Of a stretch of 64,000 nt of DNA, positions 51,948-62,052 are shown one piece after another. The stretch is from assembly GCF_020852455.1 (NCBI RefSeq), contig NZ_JADZAT010000010.1:62001-126000 (forward strand), read 5' to 3'. Positions within the stretch are counted from its first letter, which is position 1. Every line of letters begins with the position of its first letter. Position numbers and translations under genes: made by a program. The stretch is from Novosphingobium sp. (GTDB lineage Bacteria > Pseudomonadota > Alphaproteobacteria > Sphingomonadales > Sphingomonadaceae). The notes under the pieces are model-generated. The model ran no database searches. It saw nothing but the letters and a program-made list of their open reading frames with translations, and had not been told where the DNA came from.

Positions 51948-52670
51948 TTGACGCTGATCGCGCTGGGGCTGGCGCTGGTCGCGATTGGCTGGCTGGGGCT
52001 GGGGCGCGGCCAGCCGGGGACTGAGCCGGTCGGGCTGTTCACCTCGCTGCCGATCCTGTGGCAGGACAGCGCCGAACTGGGCGCAGAGCTGCGCCCCGAT
52101 GCGGCGCCGCACTGGGCGCGCGGCGTGCTGGAGCGGCGCGGGCCGATCGTGGCGCTTGATACGCTGGCCGGGCCAGGCGGCACGGCGCCGCTCGATCAGG
52201 TCCGGCGGCTGGTGATCGCTCAGCCGCGCCCGCTGGCTCCGGCAGAGAATGTCGCGCTTGACAATTGGGTGCGCGGCGGCGGGCAGGTGCTGCTGCTGGC
52301 CGATCCCGCGCTGACCCAGGACAGCGCCTTTCAGCTGGGCGACCCGCGCCGTCCGCAGGCGGTGGCGCTGCTCTCCCCGATCCTGGGCCGCTGGGGGCTC
52401 GATCTGCTATTTGACGATGCCCAGCCGGCTGGCGAGCAAAGCCGCGAGGTGCTGGGCGTGGATACCCCGGTCAACCTGCCCGGACGTTTCGCCACGCGCG
52501 GGCAGGCCAGTTGCCGGCTGTGGGCCGATGGCCTGGCGGTGACCTGCGCGGTGGGCAAGGGGCGGGTGGTCGCGCTGGCCGATGCCGCCGTGCTGGAACG
52601 CCAGGATCCTTCGGGCAGCCGCCCGACCGCCTTTTCGGCCCTGCTCGACGCCGCCTTCGCGGCGCGCTGA
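51948..52670 (+). CDS. membrane-anchored DUF4350-like protein
   Basis: The 240-residue protein has an N-terminal hydrophobic helix (LIALGLALVAIGWLGL), then an alpha/beta part with ARGVLERRGPIVALDTLAG, RRLVIAQPRPLAPAENVAL and WVRGGGQVLLLADPALTQDS, which resembles the GldG/DUF4350 fold, and VTCAVGKGRVVALADAAVLE near the end. TTG at 51948 is the only standard start. An ATT at 51927, overlapping the previous stop codon, would give INRRKTWLTLIALGL, a far better membrane-anchor start. The true start is undecided. Confidence 0.65.
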   Translation: MTLIALGLALVAIGWLGLGRGQPGTEPVGLFTSLPILWQDSAELGAELRPDAAPHWARGVLERRGPIVALDTLAGPGGTAPLDQVRRLVIAQPRPLAPAENVALDNWVRGGGQVLLLADPALTQDSAFQLGDPRRPQAVALLSPILGRWGLDLLFDDAQPAGEQSREVLGVDTPVNLPGRFATRGQASCRLWADGLAVTCAVGKGRVVALADAAVLERQDPSGSRPTAFSALLDAAFAAR

Positions 52671-52736
52671 TCCGGGCGCGCGACTCCGACGCGGGAAATC
52701 GCGGGAAGTTTCACCACACATGGCAGAGTCGCACCG
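52671..52736 (+). promoter_or_regulatory. first MraZ-box-like direct repeat upstream of mraZ
   Basis: CGGGA (52692-52696) and CGGGA (52702-52706) are spaced by five bases. This is the 10-bp period of MraZ binding repeats (TGGGN-N5 in E. coli), with C for the first T. It stands near the left end of the 352-base mraZ leader region. Confidence 0.45.
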
Positions 52737-53022
52737 TAAACCGTTGATTTTGCGTGTGAACAAATCAGGAACTCGCTACTTCAAGGTTTTTATGAACTCG
52801 AATCAAAACATTATTAATCAATTGTTTACAGACTTATCCCGTGAAATCCCGCAATTTTCCCTTCCATCCCCGTCTGAGCGGGGATAATGAGCTGTTTCAT
52901 CGACAAGCAATTTCACCACCGCACCCTGGGAAGGGTGGTCCGGACGCGAGGGCGCGCGTGCGGCGGTGGGGAGGATTTTTCGGGGTCCGGGCGCAAGCCC
53001 GGCAAGAGGGCGGGACGTTACT
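52737..53022 (+). promoter_or_regulatory. AT-rich dcw promoter region with a second MraZ-box-like cluster
   Basis: Bases 52737-52860 are markedly AT-rich against the GC-rich background and end in TCCCG-N5-TCCCG-N6-TCCCT (52837-52862), the same repeat in reverse orientation. A hairpin ATCCCCG-TCTGAG-CGGGGAT follows at 52866-52885. These are likely the promoter and autoregulatory region of the cluster; the exact -35/-10 was not resolved. No gene was found here. Confidence 0.55.
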
Positions 53023-53526
53023 GTGGAGGCGGGCAAGCCGGTCACATACAGCGGTCAGGGCTTCTCGCTGCTAGGCGAGAAGGGCCGCTTTGTGCTGCCT
53101 CCAGACTTCCGCAAGGCGGTTCGCGATTCCGGTCGCGGTGAACGCATCCTGTGCCTGGGCAAGCATCCGCGCTGGAAGTGCCTGACCGGCTTCGGTCTGG
53201 GCCGGGTCGATGAATTCGAAGCCCAGCTGGACCGCGAAGAGGAAATCGCGCTGGAACGCGGCAACGATTTTGACCGCGATGACCGTTCCCGCCAGCTCTA
53301 TGGCTTCGCCAAGGTACCCTTCGACGATAGCGGCCGCTTCATCCTGCCCGAACGCTATTTCAAGCTGGGCGGACTGGAAGAGGCTGCCTTCTTCCAGGGC
53401 GGCGGCAAGATGTTCACGATCTGGAACCCGGCCGAGCTCGCCAAGATGGGCGCGGGCTGGGAAGACGCGATCGAGGCCTGCGCCGATCTCCAGGCCCAGG
53501 CGCTCAGCGGAAAGGGCCGCAAATGA
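53023..53526 (+). CDS. mraZ: division/cell wall cluster regulator MraZ
   Basis: The 167-residue protein carries two SpoVT-AbrB-like repeats: [21 protein letters not shown] (first) and [18 protein letters not shown] (second). MraZ represses its own dcw operon by binding direct repeats in the promoter. The start is GTG at 53023, which places the first repeat correctly. An in-frame upstream start at 52966 would add non-conserved sequence. It is followed by rsmH with a 4-base overlap. Confidence 0.92.
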   Translation: MEAGKPVTYSGQGFSLLGEKGRFVLPPDFRKAVRDSGRGERILCLGKHPRWKCLTGFGLGRVDEFEAQLDREEEIALERGNDFDRDDRSRQLYGFAKVPFDDSGRFILPERYFKLGGLEEAAFFQGGGKMFTIWNPAELAKMGAGWEDAIEACADLQAQALSGKGRK

Positions 53527-54476
53527 GCCCGCCCGCGCCGCACATCCCGGTCCTGCTGGATGAAGTGATCGCCGCACTGGCGCCCGAACCCGGCGCGGTC
53601 ATCGTCGATGCCACCTTTGGCGCCGGCGGCTATACCCGCCGCCTGCTTGATGCCGGTGCCAGCGTCCACGCCTTCGATCGCGATCCCGATGCGATCCGCG
53701 CCGGACAGGAATGGCCCGAAACCCGCGAAGACCCGCCCCGGCTGGTGCTGCATCCGCGGCAGTTTTCCGAAATGGTCGATGCGCTGGGTGAAGCCGGGCT
53801 GGCGCACGTCGATGGCGTGGTGATGGATATCGGCGTATCCTCGATGCAGCTGGATCAGGCGCAGCGCGGCTTTGCCTTCTCGCTCGATGGCCCGCTCGAC
53901 ATGCGTATGGCCCAGCAGGGCGAAAGCGCGGCCGAATTCCTCAACACCGCCCCCGAAAGCACGATCGCCGACGTGCTGTACCAGTACGGTGAGGAGCGCC
54001 AGTCACGCCGGGTGGCCCGCGCGATCGTGGCGGCGCGTCCGCTGGAAACCACCGGCCAGCTGGCCCAGGTGGTCAGGAAAGCGCTGGGCTATCGGCCCGG
54101 TGCGCCCAAGGATCCCGCGACCCGCAGCTTTCAGGCGATCCGCATCCACGTGAATGCCGAGCTGGACGAGCTCAACGCCGGTCTGGCTGCGGCCGAGCGG
54201 TTGCTGCGTCCCGGCGGGCGGCTGGCGGTGGTCAGCTTCCACAGTCTGGAAGACCGGATCGTCAAGCAGTTCCTGCGCGATGCCAGCGGCGCCGTGGCCA
54301 ATGCCTCGCGCCACATGCCGCAGGCGCGGCCCGCCGCTGCGCCGACCTTTGACCACGTCGCCAAGGCGCTGCGCCCCTCCGACGCCGAGCTGGCCCGCAA
54401 TCCCCGCGCCCGCAGCGCCACCCTGCGCGCTGCCGTACGCAGCCCCGCTCCCTTCCGGGAAAGGAGGGCGGCATGA
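53523..54476 (+). CDS. rsmH: 16S rRNA (cytosine-1402-N4) methyltransferase
   Basis: An SAM-dependent methyltransferase of 317 residues. It has [13 protein letters not shown] at the N-terminus, the SAM site [38 protein letters not shown], and the C-terminal [20 protein letters not shown], all hallmarks. It methylates the decoding centre of the small subunit. It overlaps mraZ and ftsL by ATGA on either side. Confidence 0.96.
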   Translation: MSPPAPHIPVLLDEVIAALAPEPGAVIVDATFGAGGYTRRLLDAGASVHAFDRDPDAIRAGQEWPETREDPPRLVLHPRQFSEMVDALGEAGLAHVDGVVMDIGVSSMQLDQAQRGFAFSLDGPLDMRMAQQGESAAEFLNTAPESTIADVLYQYGEERQSRRVARAIVAARPLETTGQLAQVVRKALGYRPGAPKDPATRSFQAIRIHVNAELDELNAGLAAAERLLRPGGRLAVVSFHSLEDRIVKQFLRDASGAVANASRHMPQARPAAAPTFDHVAKALRPSDAELARNPRARSATLRAAVRSPAPFRERRAA

Positions 54477-54976
54477 ACCTGACCCGCGATCGCCTGCGCC
54501 AGGTTGGCTGGGCCGCCGTGCTGGCCACCTGCTTTACCTTCACCGTGATCCTGACCTTCAAGGTCAACGCGGTGAAGAGCCAGGTCCGCCTGACCGAGCG
54601 CCAGATCGTGGCGGTCAAGCAGCAGAAGCTGTTCCTCGAAACCGAATTCGAGGCCCGCGCCAACCAGCAGCAGCTGAAGAGCCTGAACGATGTCGAATTC
54701 GGCTATCAGGCGCCAACCGCCGGGCAATATCTGGAAGGTGAACGGCAACTGGCCGGGCTGGGCAAGGCGCGCGCCGCCGATGCCCCCGATCCGATCCGTG
54801 TCGCCAGCGCCGCCCAGCCGGGCGAGGACGGCACGATCCCGGCGATGGTTTCACCGCTGACCGGCAAGGCCATGGCCGCCGAAGCGCCCAGGGACGGCGC
54901 GCGCAAGCCGACCACGGCGGCCACCCTGGGTGACCGGCTGAGCCACGTCGAACAGCGGGAGGCGCGCCAGCAATGA
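54473..54976 (+). CDS. ftsL: cell division protein FtsL
   Basis: The 167-residue bitopic protein has a short N-terminus, one membrane helix ([19 protein letters not shown]) and a periplasmic coiled coil ([20 protein letters not shown] and [15 protein letters not shown]). FtsL with FtsB and FtsQ activates septal FtsWI. The C-terminal 60 residues (from about 105) are Ala/Pro-rich and longer than in E. coli. The assignment rests on the position between rsmH and ftsI plus this topology. Confidence 0.88.
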   Translation: MNLTRDRLRQVGWAAVLATCFTFTVILTFKVNAVKSQVRLTERQIVAVKQQKLFLETEFEARANQQQLKSLNDVEFGYQAPTAGQYLEGERQLAGLGKARAADAPDPIRVASAAQPGEDGTIPAMVSPLTGKAMAAEAPRDGARKPTTAATLGDRLSHVEQREARQQ

Positions 54977-56700
54977 GCAGCCTGTCGGTTTCCACCGCAG
55001 TCACTTCGGGCCGGCGCGATCTGGTCAACGTGCGCACGCGCAGCCTGCGGATGGCCAAGTGGCGGGTGCTGTGGGTGGTGCTGGGCTTTGCCTTCGTCGC
55101 CTTCGTTGCCTTGGTGCGGATCGCCTTTCTGGGGCTGTTTGAAGGATCGCCTACCAACGAGGATATCGTTACCGCGCTGCTGCCCGAACGCGGCGATATC
55201 GTCGATCGCAACGGCGTGCCGCTGGCCCGCGCCTTTCCGGCCTATTCGCTGTGGTTCAACCCCGCTGCGCTGGGCGAGGGCGGCCCGCCGCTGGTGCGTT
55301 CGCCGCGCGAAGTGGCGCAGGCGCTGGTGCAGGTTTTCCCCGATCTCAACGTCGATGAACTGACCAAGCGGCTGGCCGATGGCAAGCCGGGCTATCTGCG
55401 CCGCAGAATCCTGCCCGAAGATGCCAACCGGATCCACGCGCTGGGTGAGCCCGCGCTGGAATTCCCGCGCGAAACCGAACGGTTCTATCCGCAAGGATCG
55501 ATGGCGGCCCACGTGCTGGGTTTTGTCGGCGCCGATGGCCACGGCCACATCGGCATGGAACAGGTGTTCGACAAGCGCCTGCTCGATCCCGGTACCCGCG
55601 GCACCCCGGCGATGCTTTCGATCGATGCCCGTGCGCAGGGCGCGCTGGAAGACGAATTGTCGCGGGCGATGATCGATACCCAGGCCAAGGGCGCGGCCGG
55701 GGTGGTGCTGGATGTCGATACCGGCGAAGTAATCGCGCTGGCCTCGCTGCCCTCGTTCAACCCCAACCTGATCGACCGTGCGGGCGAAGCCAACATCTTC
55801 AACCGGGTCACCAACCAGGTCTATGAACTGGGCAGCGTGATCAAGCCGATCACGGTCGCTTCGGCGATCGATGCCGGGACCGTCACCGACTTGTCGCGCC
55901 GCTATCAATCGAACCGCCCGATTGCGATCGGCGGGTTCGAAATCCACGACAGCCACAGCTTTGGCGGTTCGCTCAACATCCCCGAAGCGCTGATCCATTC
56001 CTCGAACATCGTCACCGCGCAGGTGGCCGACCAGCTGGGCGGTGAGCGGCTGAGTGCGACCATGCGCGCGCTGGGCATGTCGGAACGGCCCTCTATCGAA
56101 CTGCCCGCGCGCGGGTTCCCGATCTGGCCCAAGGGCAACTGGTCGCGGATCACCACCATGACCGCGTCCTATGGCCACGGCTTTGCAATGACCCCGCTGC
56201 ACCTGGCGCAGGCCTATGCCGCGATGGTCAATGGCGGGATCTGGCGTCCGGCCACGCTGGTCCGGATCGAACCCGGCACCGATGTTCCGGGGCGCCGCGT
56301 GTTCAAGGCCTCGACCAGCGCCCGCATGCGCCAGCTGCTGCGCCTGATTGTTGACCTGGGCACCGGGCGCAAGGCCAATGCGGTGGGTTACCGGGTGGGC
56401 GGCAAGACCGGCTCGGCCGAAAAGCCCGGCAGCGGCGGCTATCAGAAGACCAATATCGTTTCGACCTTTGCCGCTGCCTTTCCGATGGATCATCCGCGCT
56501 ATGTGGTGATCGCCATGCTTGACGAGCCCAAGGCGACCGCCGCCAGCTCGGGCCAGCGCACGGCCGCCTGGAACGCCGCCCCGGTGGTTGGCCGGCTGGT
56601 GCCGCGGATCGGGCCGGTGCTGGGGATCATGCCCGATGCGACCCGCGATGTGGACATTACCGATCTGGCACCGCTGATCGCCAGCGGGGATGGCGAATGA
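54973..56700 (+). CDS. ftsI: septal peptidoglycan transpeptidase FtsI (PBP3)
   Basis: A class B penicillin-binding protein of 575 residues. It has an N-terminal membrane helix (WRVLWVVLGFAFVAFVALV), a pedestal domain with RGDIVDRNGVPLA, and the transpeptidase domain with the active serine in YELGSVIKPITVA (S288-x-x-K291), the SxN motif in IHSSNIVTAQVA and KTG at about residue 478 (GGKTGSAEKPG). It crosslinks septal peptidoglycan with FtsW. It overlaps both ftsL and murE by ATGA. Confidence 0.96.
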   Translation: MSSLSVSTAVTSGRRDLVNVRTRSLRMAKWRVLWVVLGFAFVAFVALVRIAFLGLFEGSPTNEDIVTALLPERGDIVDRNGVPLARAFPAYSLWFNPAALGEGGPPLVRSPREVAQALVQVFPDLNVDELTKRLADGKPGYLRRRILPEDANRIHALGEPALEFPRETERFYPQGSMAAHVLGFVGADGHGHIGMEQVFDKRLLDPGTRGTPAMLSIDARAQGALEDELSRAMIDTQAKGAAGVVLDVDTGEVIALASLPSFNPNLIDRAGEANIFNRVTNQVYELGSVIKPITVASAIDAGTVTDLSRRYQSNRPIAIGGFEIHDSHSFGGSLNIPEALIHSSNIVTAQVADQLGGERLSATMRALGMSERPSIELPARGFPIWPKGNWSRITTMTASYGHGFAMTPLHLAQAYAAMVNGGIWRPATLVRIEPGTDVPGRRVFKASTSARMRQLLRLIVDLGTGRKANAVGYRVGGKTGSAEKPGSGGYQKTNIVSTFAAAFPMDHPRYVVIAMLDEPKATAASSGQRTAAWNAAPVVGRLVPRIGPVLGIMPDATRDVDITDLAPLIASGDGE

Positions 56701-58175
56701 AGTTGGGCGCGCTGGCAGCGCAAGCAGCAATCGCGCTGCCGGCTGGCGAAGACCGGCAGGTTACCGGCTTTGCGATCGACAACCGCAAGGTGGCTCCTGG
56801 CACGGTGTTTGGCGCATTCCAGGGCGCCAAGGTCAATGGCGAGGACTTTATCCCGGCGGCGATTGCTGCTGGCGCCATCGCCGTGGTCGCCCGGCCCGAG
56901 GCGCGCGTCGAAGGCGCGGTGCATATCGCCGATCCCAACCCGCGCCGCACCTTTGCCCGGCTGGCTGCGGGGTTCTATGCCCCGGTTCCCGAAACGATCG
57001 TCGCGGTTACCGGCACCAATGGCAAAACCTCAACCGTCGAGATGACCCGCCAAATCTGGCGGATGGGCGGGCACCGTGCGGCCTCGATCGGCACGCTGGG
57101 GGTGACCACCGCCGATGAAAGCATCTCGACCGGGCTGACCACGCCTGATGTGGTCACTTTCCTTGCGAACATGAGCGGGCTGGCGCGCGAAGGCGTTTCG
57201 CATGTCGCCTATGAAGCTTCCAGCCACGGGCTTTCGCAGTATCGCAACGAAGGGCTGCGGGTCCTGGCCGGGGCCTTTACCAACCTCAGCCGCGATCACC
57301 TTGATTACCACGCCGACATGGAAGACTATTTCGCGGCCAAGATGCGGCTGTTCGACGAAGTGGTCGATCCCGCTGGCAGCGCGGTGATCTGGATGGACGA
57401 TGCGTGGTCCGATCGGGCCGCGCAGCATGCGACAAGGCGCGGTTTGCGCGTGCTGGGCGTGGGCGAGGGGGCCGATGAAAGCGGTATCCGCCTGCTGGCC
57501 CGCACGCCCGGCCAGCTGGGCCAGTTGCTGGAGATTGAATACGCCGGCGTGCCGCGCAAGATCCAGCTGCCGCTGATTGGCGCCTATCAGGCGGCCAATG
57601 CGCTGGTTTCGGCCGGGCTGGTGCTGGCCACCGGCGGCGATCCGGCACAGGTGTTCGATGCGCTGGGGCGGCTGCAGCCGGTCAGCGGGCGGCTGGAACG
57701 CGCGGCGATCAGCCGGGCCGGGGCGCCGATCTATGTCGATTACGCGCACACGCCCGATGCGCTTGAAGCCGCGATTGCGGCGCTGCGCCCGCACTGTTCG
57801 GGCCGCCTGATCGTGGTGTTCGGCGCGGGCGGCGATCGCGATCCGGGCAAGCGCGAACCGATGGGCCGGGTGGTGGCGCAGCAGGCCGACCTTGGCCTGG
57901 TCACCGACGACAATCCGCGCGGCGAGGATCCCGCCGCGATCCGCGCAATGGTTCTGGCCGGTGGCCCGGGCGTGCTGCGCGAACAGGGCGATCGCCGCGC
58001 GGCGATTGCTCAGGCCTTGGCCGAAGCGGGCCGCGACGACATCGTGCTGATTGCCGGAAAAGGCCACGAACAGGGCCAGATAGTGGGAGCAGGGGAACAA
58101 TGCAGGGTCTTGCCGTTCGACGACGTTACCGTGGCGAGGGAATGCGCGGCCCCACCCGGACGGGACGCCCCATGA
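56697..58175 (+). CDS. murE: UDP-MurNAc-tripeptide synthetase
   Basis: The 492-residue Mur ligase adds meso-diaminopimelate to UDP-MurNAc-L-Ala-D-Glu. It has the P-loop VTGTNGKTSTVEM near residue 105, YEASSHGLSQYRNEG, and the third-amino-acid selectivity motif DDNPRGEDP, whose DNPR marks the diaminopimelate type rather than lysine. The start at 56697 (MKLGALAAQAA) overlaps the ftsI stop; murF overlaps at the other end. Confidence 0.96.
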   Translation: MKLGALAAQAAIALPAGEDRQVTGFAIDNRKVAPGTVFGAFQGAKVNGEDFIPAAIAAGAIAVVARPEARVEGAVHIADPNPRRTFARLAAGFYAPVPETIVAVTGTNGKTSTVEMTRQIWRMGGHRAASIGTLGVTTADESISTGLTTPDVVTFLANMSGLAREGVSHVAYEASSHGLSQYRNEGLRVLAGAFTNLSRDHLDYHADMEDYFAAKMRLFDEVVDPAGSAVIWMDDAWSDRAAQHATRRGLRVLGVGEGADESGIRLLARTPGQLGQLLEIEYAGVPRKIQLPLIGAYQAANALVSAGLVLATGGDPAQVFDALGRLQPVSGRLERAAISRAGAPIYVDYAHTPDALEAAIAALRPHCSGRLIVVFGAGGDRDPGKREPMGRVVAQQADLGLVTDDNPRGEDPAAIRAMVLAGGPGVLREQGDRRAAIAQALAEAGRDDIVLIAGKGHEQGQIVGAGEQCRVLPFDDVTVARECAAPPGRDAP

Positions 58176-59629
58176 ACGCCCCGGCCCGGATCATGCCCTG
58201 GCCCAGCGAGCCGGAGGATCAGCTTGGCCTGGCGCTGTGGCACGCGGTCGAACTGGCCCGGGCGATGAAGGGTGTCGCGGTCGGCGAATTTCAGGTCTCG
58301 GGGGTCGAGATCGACAGTCGCGACGTGCTGCCCGGCGACCTGTTCTTCGCGCTCAAGGGCGAAAGCATGGACGGTCACCGCTTTGTCGAGATGGCCTTTG
58401 CCAAGGGTGCCGCCGCGGTGGTGGTGGACCGCCCGGTGAGTGGCCCGCATGTGCTGGTGGATGACACCTCAAGGGCACTTGAACTTCTCGCCGCGGCAGC
58501 GCGGGAGCGCAGTTCGGCGCGGGTGATCGGGGTGACCGGTTCGGTCGGCAAGACCGGGGTCAAGGAAGCGATCTTCGCCGCGCTCGACCGCTCGAGCCGG
58601 GGCCAGGCGCACCGCTCGGTCAAGAGCTACAACAACCATGTCGGGGTGCCGCTCAGCCTGGCGCGGATGCCCGCGCGCAGCAAGTTCGGCGTGTTCGAAA
58701 TGGGCATGAACCATGCCGGTGAAATCGCCGCGCTGACTGCCCAGGTGCGTCCGCATGTCGCTGTAATCACTACGATTGCTCCGGCCCACATCGAGATGCT
58801 GGGCTCGCTTGAAGCCATCGCGGACGCCAAGGCGGAGATCTTCGCCGGCCTGCAGAACGGCGGCACCGCAGTGATCCCGGCCGACAGTCCGCAGCACGAT
58901 CAATTGAAGGCGGCAGCGCTGGCCTGCGGGGCCAGGGTGGTCTCGTTCGGCAAGGCGGCAACAGCCGATGTCCGGCTGCTCGATACCGTGGCCGCGCCCG
59001 GTGGAGGCTCGCTGGTCACGGCCGATCTTGGCGACCGGCGGGTCTGCTACACCGTGGCCGAACCCGGCGAGCACTGGATCGCCAATTCGCTGGCAGTGAT
59101 GGCGGCAGTCCGTGCGGCAGGCGGCGATCTGGGTGCGGCCGGGCTCGCCCTGGCCGAAATGCAGGGCCTGAAGGGGCGCGGCGCGCGGTTTGAGATCGCG
59201 GCTGGTGACGGCAAGGCGCTGGTGATCGACGAAAGCTACAACGCCAACCCCGCTTCGATGCGCGCCACGCTGGCGCAATTGGGGGTTACGCCCGCCACGC
59301 GGCGCATCGCCGTGCTGGGCGCGATGAAGGAACTGGGCGAACATGGTCCGGCCTTCCACGCCGGGCTGTCCGATCCGCTGATCGCAGCCCATGTCGACCA
59401 CGCGATCCTGGTGGGCGACGAGATGCGCGCGCTGGCCGACGAATTGGGGAAAGCCGCCCAAACCGCGCTTGGCAAGGGCATGACCTTCGCCCATTGCGGA
59501 AGTGCTGGGGAAGCGCTTGCCGCGCTCAAGCAGCTTGGCCTGGAAAGCGGTGACGCGATCCTGGTCAAGGGGTCGAATTCGGTCGGGCTGGGCGCCGTTG
59601 TCGCCGCGCTCGCAGACGGGAAGGAATAA
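58172..59629 (+). CDS. murF: UDP-MurNAc-pentapeptide synthetase
   Basis: The ligase adds D-Ala-D-Ala to the tripeptide precursor. The 485-residue protein has VSGVEIDSRDVLPGDLFFAL at the N-terminus, the P-loop IGVTGSVGKTGVKEAIF, SYNNHVGVPLSLARM and VIDESYNANPASMRA. The start at 58172 is set by the ATGA overlap with murE; an upstream in-frame codon at 58100 lies within murE. There is a 9-base gap to mraY. Confidence 0.95.
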   Translation: MNAPARIMPWPSEPEDQLGLALWHAVELARAMKGVAVGEFQVSGVEIDSRDVLPGDLFFALKGESMDGHRFVEMAFAKGAAAVVVDRPVSGPHVLVDDTSRALELLAAAARERSSARVIGVTGSVGKTGVKEAIFAALDRSSRGQAHRSVKSYNNHVGVPLSLARMPARSKFGVFEMGMNHAGEIAALTAQVRPHVAVITTIAPAHIEMLGSLEAIADAKAEIFAGLQNGGTAVIPADSPQHDQLKAAALACGARVVSFGKAATADVRLLDTVAAPGGGSLVTADLGDRRVCYTVAEPGEHWIANSLAVMAAVRAAGGDLGAAGLALAEMQGLKGRGARFEIAAGDGKALVIDESYNANPASMRATLAQLGVTPATRRIAVLGAMKELGEHGPAFHAGLSDPLIAAHVDHAILVGDEMRALADELGKAAQTALGKGMTFAHCGSAGEALAALKQLGLESGDAILVKGSNSVGLGAVVAALADGKE

Positions 59630-59638
59630 GGCAGGGCG

Positions 59639-60709
59639 ATGCTCTACCTGATCGCGCATTATTTCCAGTTCGAAGGGCTGGCGAACCTTATCCGTTACCA
59701 GACCTTCCGCGCCGGTGCCGCGCTGATGACCGCGCTGGTGATCGGCCTGATCATCGGCCCGCGGTTCATCGCCATGCTGCGGATCCGCCAGGGCAAGGGC
59801 CAGCCGATCCGCGAGGACGGACCGCAGAGCCACCTGGCCAAGCGTGGCACGCCGACCATGGGCGGGCTGATGATCCTGGTATCGCTGGTCATTTCGATGC
59901 TGCTGTGGATGGACCTGACCAGCCCGCTGGTCTGGGCCTGCATCATGGTAACGCTGGGCTTCGGTGCGATCGGCTTTCTGGACGATTACGACAAGGTCAA
60001 GAAACGCACCACCGCCGGGGTGCCGGGGCGGGTCCGCCTGGCGGCCGAATTTCTGGTGGCCGGGATTGCCGTCTGGCTGATGGCCCAGACGGTCGATACC
60101 AACCTTTATGTGCCGTTCCTGTCGAACCATTATGTGCCGCTGGGGCCGCTCTATTATGCCTTCGCGGCCTTTGTGATCGTCGGCGCGGGCAACGCCGTGA
60201 ACCTGACCGACGGGCTGGATGGGCTCGCGACCATGCCAGTGGTGATCGCCGCCGGAACCTTTGCGATTATCGCTTATCTCGCCGGCCGGGCCGACTTTTC
60301 GGCCTACCTGGGCATCCCGCACGTGCCGCGCGCGGGCGAACTGGCGATCCTTTGCGCCGGGATCATGGGCGCCTGCCTGGCCTTCCTGTGGTTCAATGCG
60401 CCGCCGGCAGCGGTGTTCATGGGCGATACCGGCAGTCTTGCGCTGGGCGGAGCTTTGGGGGCGATTGCCGTTGCCGCGCACCACGAAATCGTGCTGGGCG
60501 TGGTTGGCGGGCTGTTCGTGGCCGAGGCGCTTTCAGTGATCATCCAGGTCGCGGTTTACAAGCGCACCGGCAAGCGGGTGTTCAAGATGGCCCCGATCCA
60601 CCATCATTTCGAACAGCTGGGCTGGAAGGAATCGACTGTTGTGATCCGGTTCTGGATCGTCTCGATCGTGCTGGCCATGATCGGCCTGTCGACGCTCAAG
60701 CTCAGATGA
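59639..60709 (+). CDS. mraY: phospho-N-acetylmuramoyl-pentapeptide transferase
   Basis: The 356-residue ten-helix enzyme transfers phospho-MurNAc-pentapeptide to undecaprenyl phosphate, making lipid I. Signatures are [19 protein letters not shown], the Asp pair in [49 protein letters not shown] and [15 protein letters not shown] with the triple histidine. It overlaps the murD start by ATGA. Confidence 0.97.
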   Translation: MLYLIAHYFQFEGLANLIRYQTFRAGAALMTALVIGLIIGPRFIAMLRIRQGKGQPIREDGPQSHLAKRGTPTMGGLMILVSLVISMLLWMDLTSPLVWACIMVTLGFGAIGFLDDYDKVKKRTTAGVPGRVRLAAEFLVAGIAVWLMAQTVDTNLYVPFLSNHYVPLGPLYYAFAAFVIVGAGNAVNLTDGLDGLATMPVVIAAGTFAIIAYLAGRADFSAYLGIPHVPRAGELAILCAGIMGACLAFLWFNAPPAAVFMGDTGSLALGGALGAIAVAAHHEIVLGVVGGLFVAEALSVIIQVAVYKRTGKRVFKMAPIHHHFEQLGWKESTVVIRFWIVSIVLAMIGLSTLKLR

Positions 60710-62052
60710 TCACCACCCCCGCCTTTGCCGGCCAGCGCTATGCCGTCCTCGGGCTTGCCCGCTCGGGGATGTCGGCTGTTGAAAGCCTGCTGGCGGGCGG
60801 AGCCCTGGTGACCGCGTGGGACAGCCGCGAGGAACCGCGCCGGGCGCTGGAAGGGCGCTGCGATCTGGCCGATCCGGTCGGGATCGACCTGACCGGCTTT
60901 GCCGGCGTGGTCGTCTCGCCCGGGGTCCCGCTCAACCAGCATCCGATCGCTGCCCATGCCGCCAGCTTTGGCGTGCCGGTGATCGGCGATATCGAACTGT
61001 TCGCGCTGGCCCGGCCCGAACTGCCCGCGCACCGGGTGGTCGGGATTACCGGCACCAATGGCAAGAGCACCACCACCGCGCTGGTCCACCACATCCTGCA
61101 AAGCGCTGCCCTGCCGGTGCGGATGGGCGGCAACATCGGCTTGCCGGTGCTGTCGCAAAGCCCGCTGTCGGCCGGCGGGGTCTATGTGCTCGAGCTGTCG
61201 AGCTACCAGATCGACCTCACCCACAGCCTGGAATGCGATGTTGCGGCGCTGCTCAACATCACGCCCGATCACCTTGATCGCTATGACGGTTTTTCCGGCT
61301 ATGCCGCTTCGAAGGCGCGGCTGTTCTCGCTGCAGCGGGCCGATCAGTTTGCGGTGTTCGGCATGTCCGATCCCAAGACCCAGGCGATCGCCGCGCGCGA
61401 GGCACAGCTGCGCGAACAGTGGCGGGTCCGCTCGGTCGATGGCAAGGACCTGGTCAAGCTTCAGCCCGACTGGCCCAGCCTGCAGGGCCCGCATAATCTG
61501 CAGAACGCCGCGGTTGCGGTGGCAATTGCCGAGGCACTGGGGCTCACCCCGATGCAGTGGCGCCCGGCATTGGCCAGTTTCCGCGGGCTGCCGCACCGGA
61601 TGGAACGCGTTGCCGACCTGAACGGGGTGATGTTCATCAACGACAGCAAGGCAACCAACCCGGCCTCGACCGCGCCGGCGCTGGCGGCTTTCCCGCCCAA
61701 TCCCGATCCGCGCGTCCACTGGATTCTGGGCGGGCTGCCCAAGGGTGATGACCTGGACGAATGCAAGCCGCATTTCGGCAACATCGCCGCTGCCTATACC
61801 ATCGGCGATGCCGGCCCGCGCTTTGCCGAGCTGCTTTCGCCCTACATGCCGGTGACCCGCAGCGAGATGATGTGCGAGGCAATCCGCCAGGCCATGGCCG
61901 CAGCCAGGCCCGGCGACGTGGTGCTGCTTTCGCCGGCCTGCGCCAGCTTTGACCAGTTCCGCGATTACGAGGCGCGCGGCGATGCCTTTCGCCAGATCGT
62001 GCAGGCGCTGGGCACGCCCGAACCTGCCCCGGCCCGCGAGGCGCGCGGCTGA
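60706..62052 (+). CDS. murD: UDP-MurNAc-L-alanine:D-glutamate ligase
   Basis: The ligase adds D-glutamate to UDP-MurNAc-L-Ala. The 448-residue protein starts [20 protein letters not shown] with a Rossmann-like UDP domain, has the P-loop [18 protein letters not shown], the [20 protein letters not shown] segment and [14 protein letters not shown]. The ATG overlaps the mraY stop and the stop shares a base with the ftsW start. Confidence 0.95.
   Translation: MITTPAFAGQRYAVLGLARSGMSAVESLLAGGALVTAWDSREEPRRALEGRCDLADPVGIDLTGFAGVVVSPGVPLNQHPIAAHAASFGVPVIGDIELFALARPELPAHRVVGITGTNGKSTTTALVHHILQSAALPVRMGGNIGLPVLSQSPLSAGGVYVLELSSYQIDLTHSLECDVAALLNITPDHLDRYDGFSGYAASKARLFSLQRADQFAVFGMSDPKTQAIAAREAQLREQWRVRSVDGKDLVKLQPDWPSLQGPHNLQNAAVAVAIAEALGLTPMQWRPALASFRGLPHRMERVADLNGVMFINDSKATNPASTAPALAAFPPNPDPRVHWILGGLPKGDDLDECKPHFGNIAAAYTIGDAGPRFAELLSPYMPVTRSEMMCEAIRQAMAAARPGDVVLLSPACASFDQFRDYEARGDAFRQIVQALGTPEPAPAREARG

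Noticed and set aside
52835..52843. DnaA-box-like TTATCCCGT in the mraZ leader, hinting at an origin
   Set aside because: It matches only about six of nine positions, stands alone and belongs to the MraZ-type repeat. No origin features are nearby.
58100..58171. Upstream start for murF
   Set aside because: It would place 24 extra residues inside murE; the ATGA overlap at 58172 matches the coupling used across the cluster.
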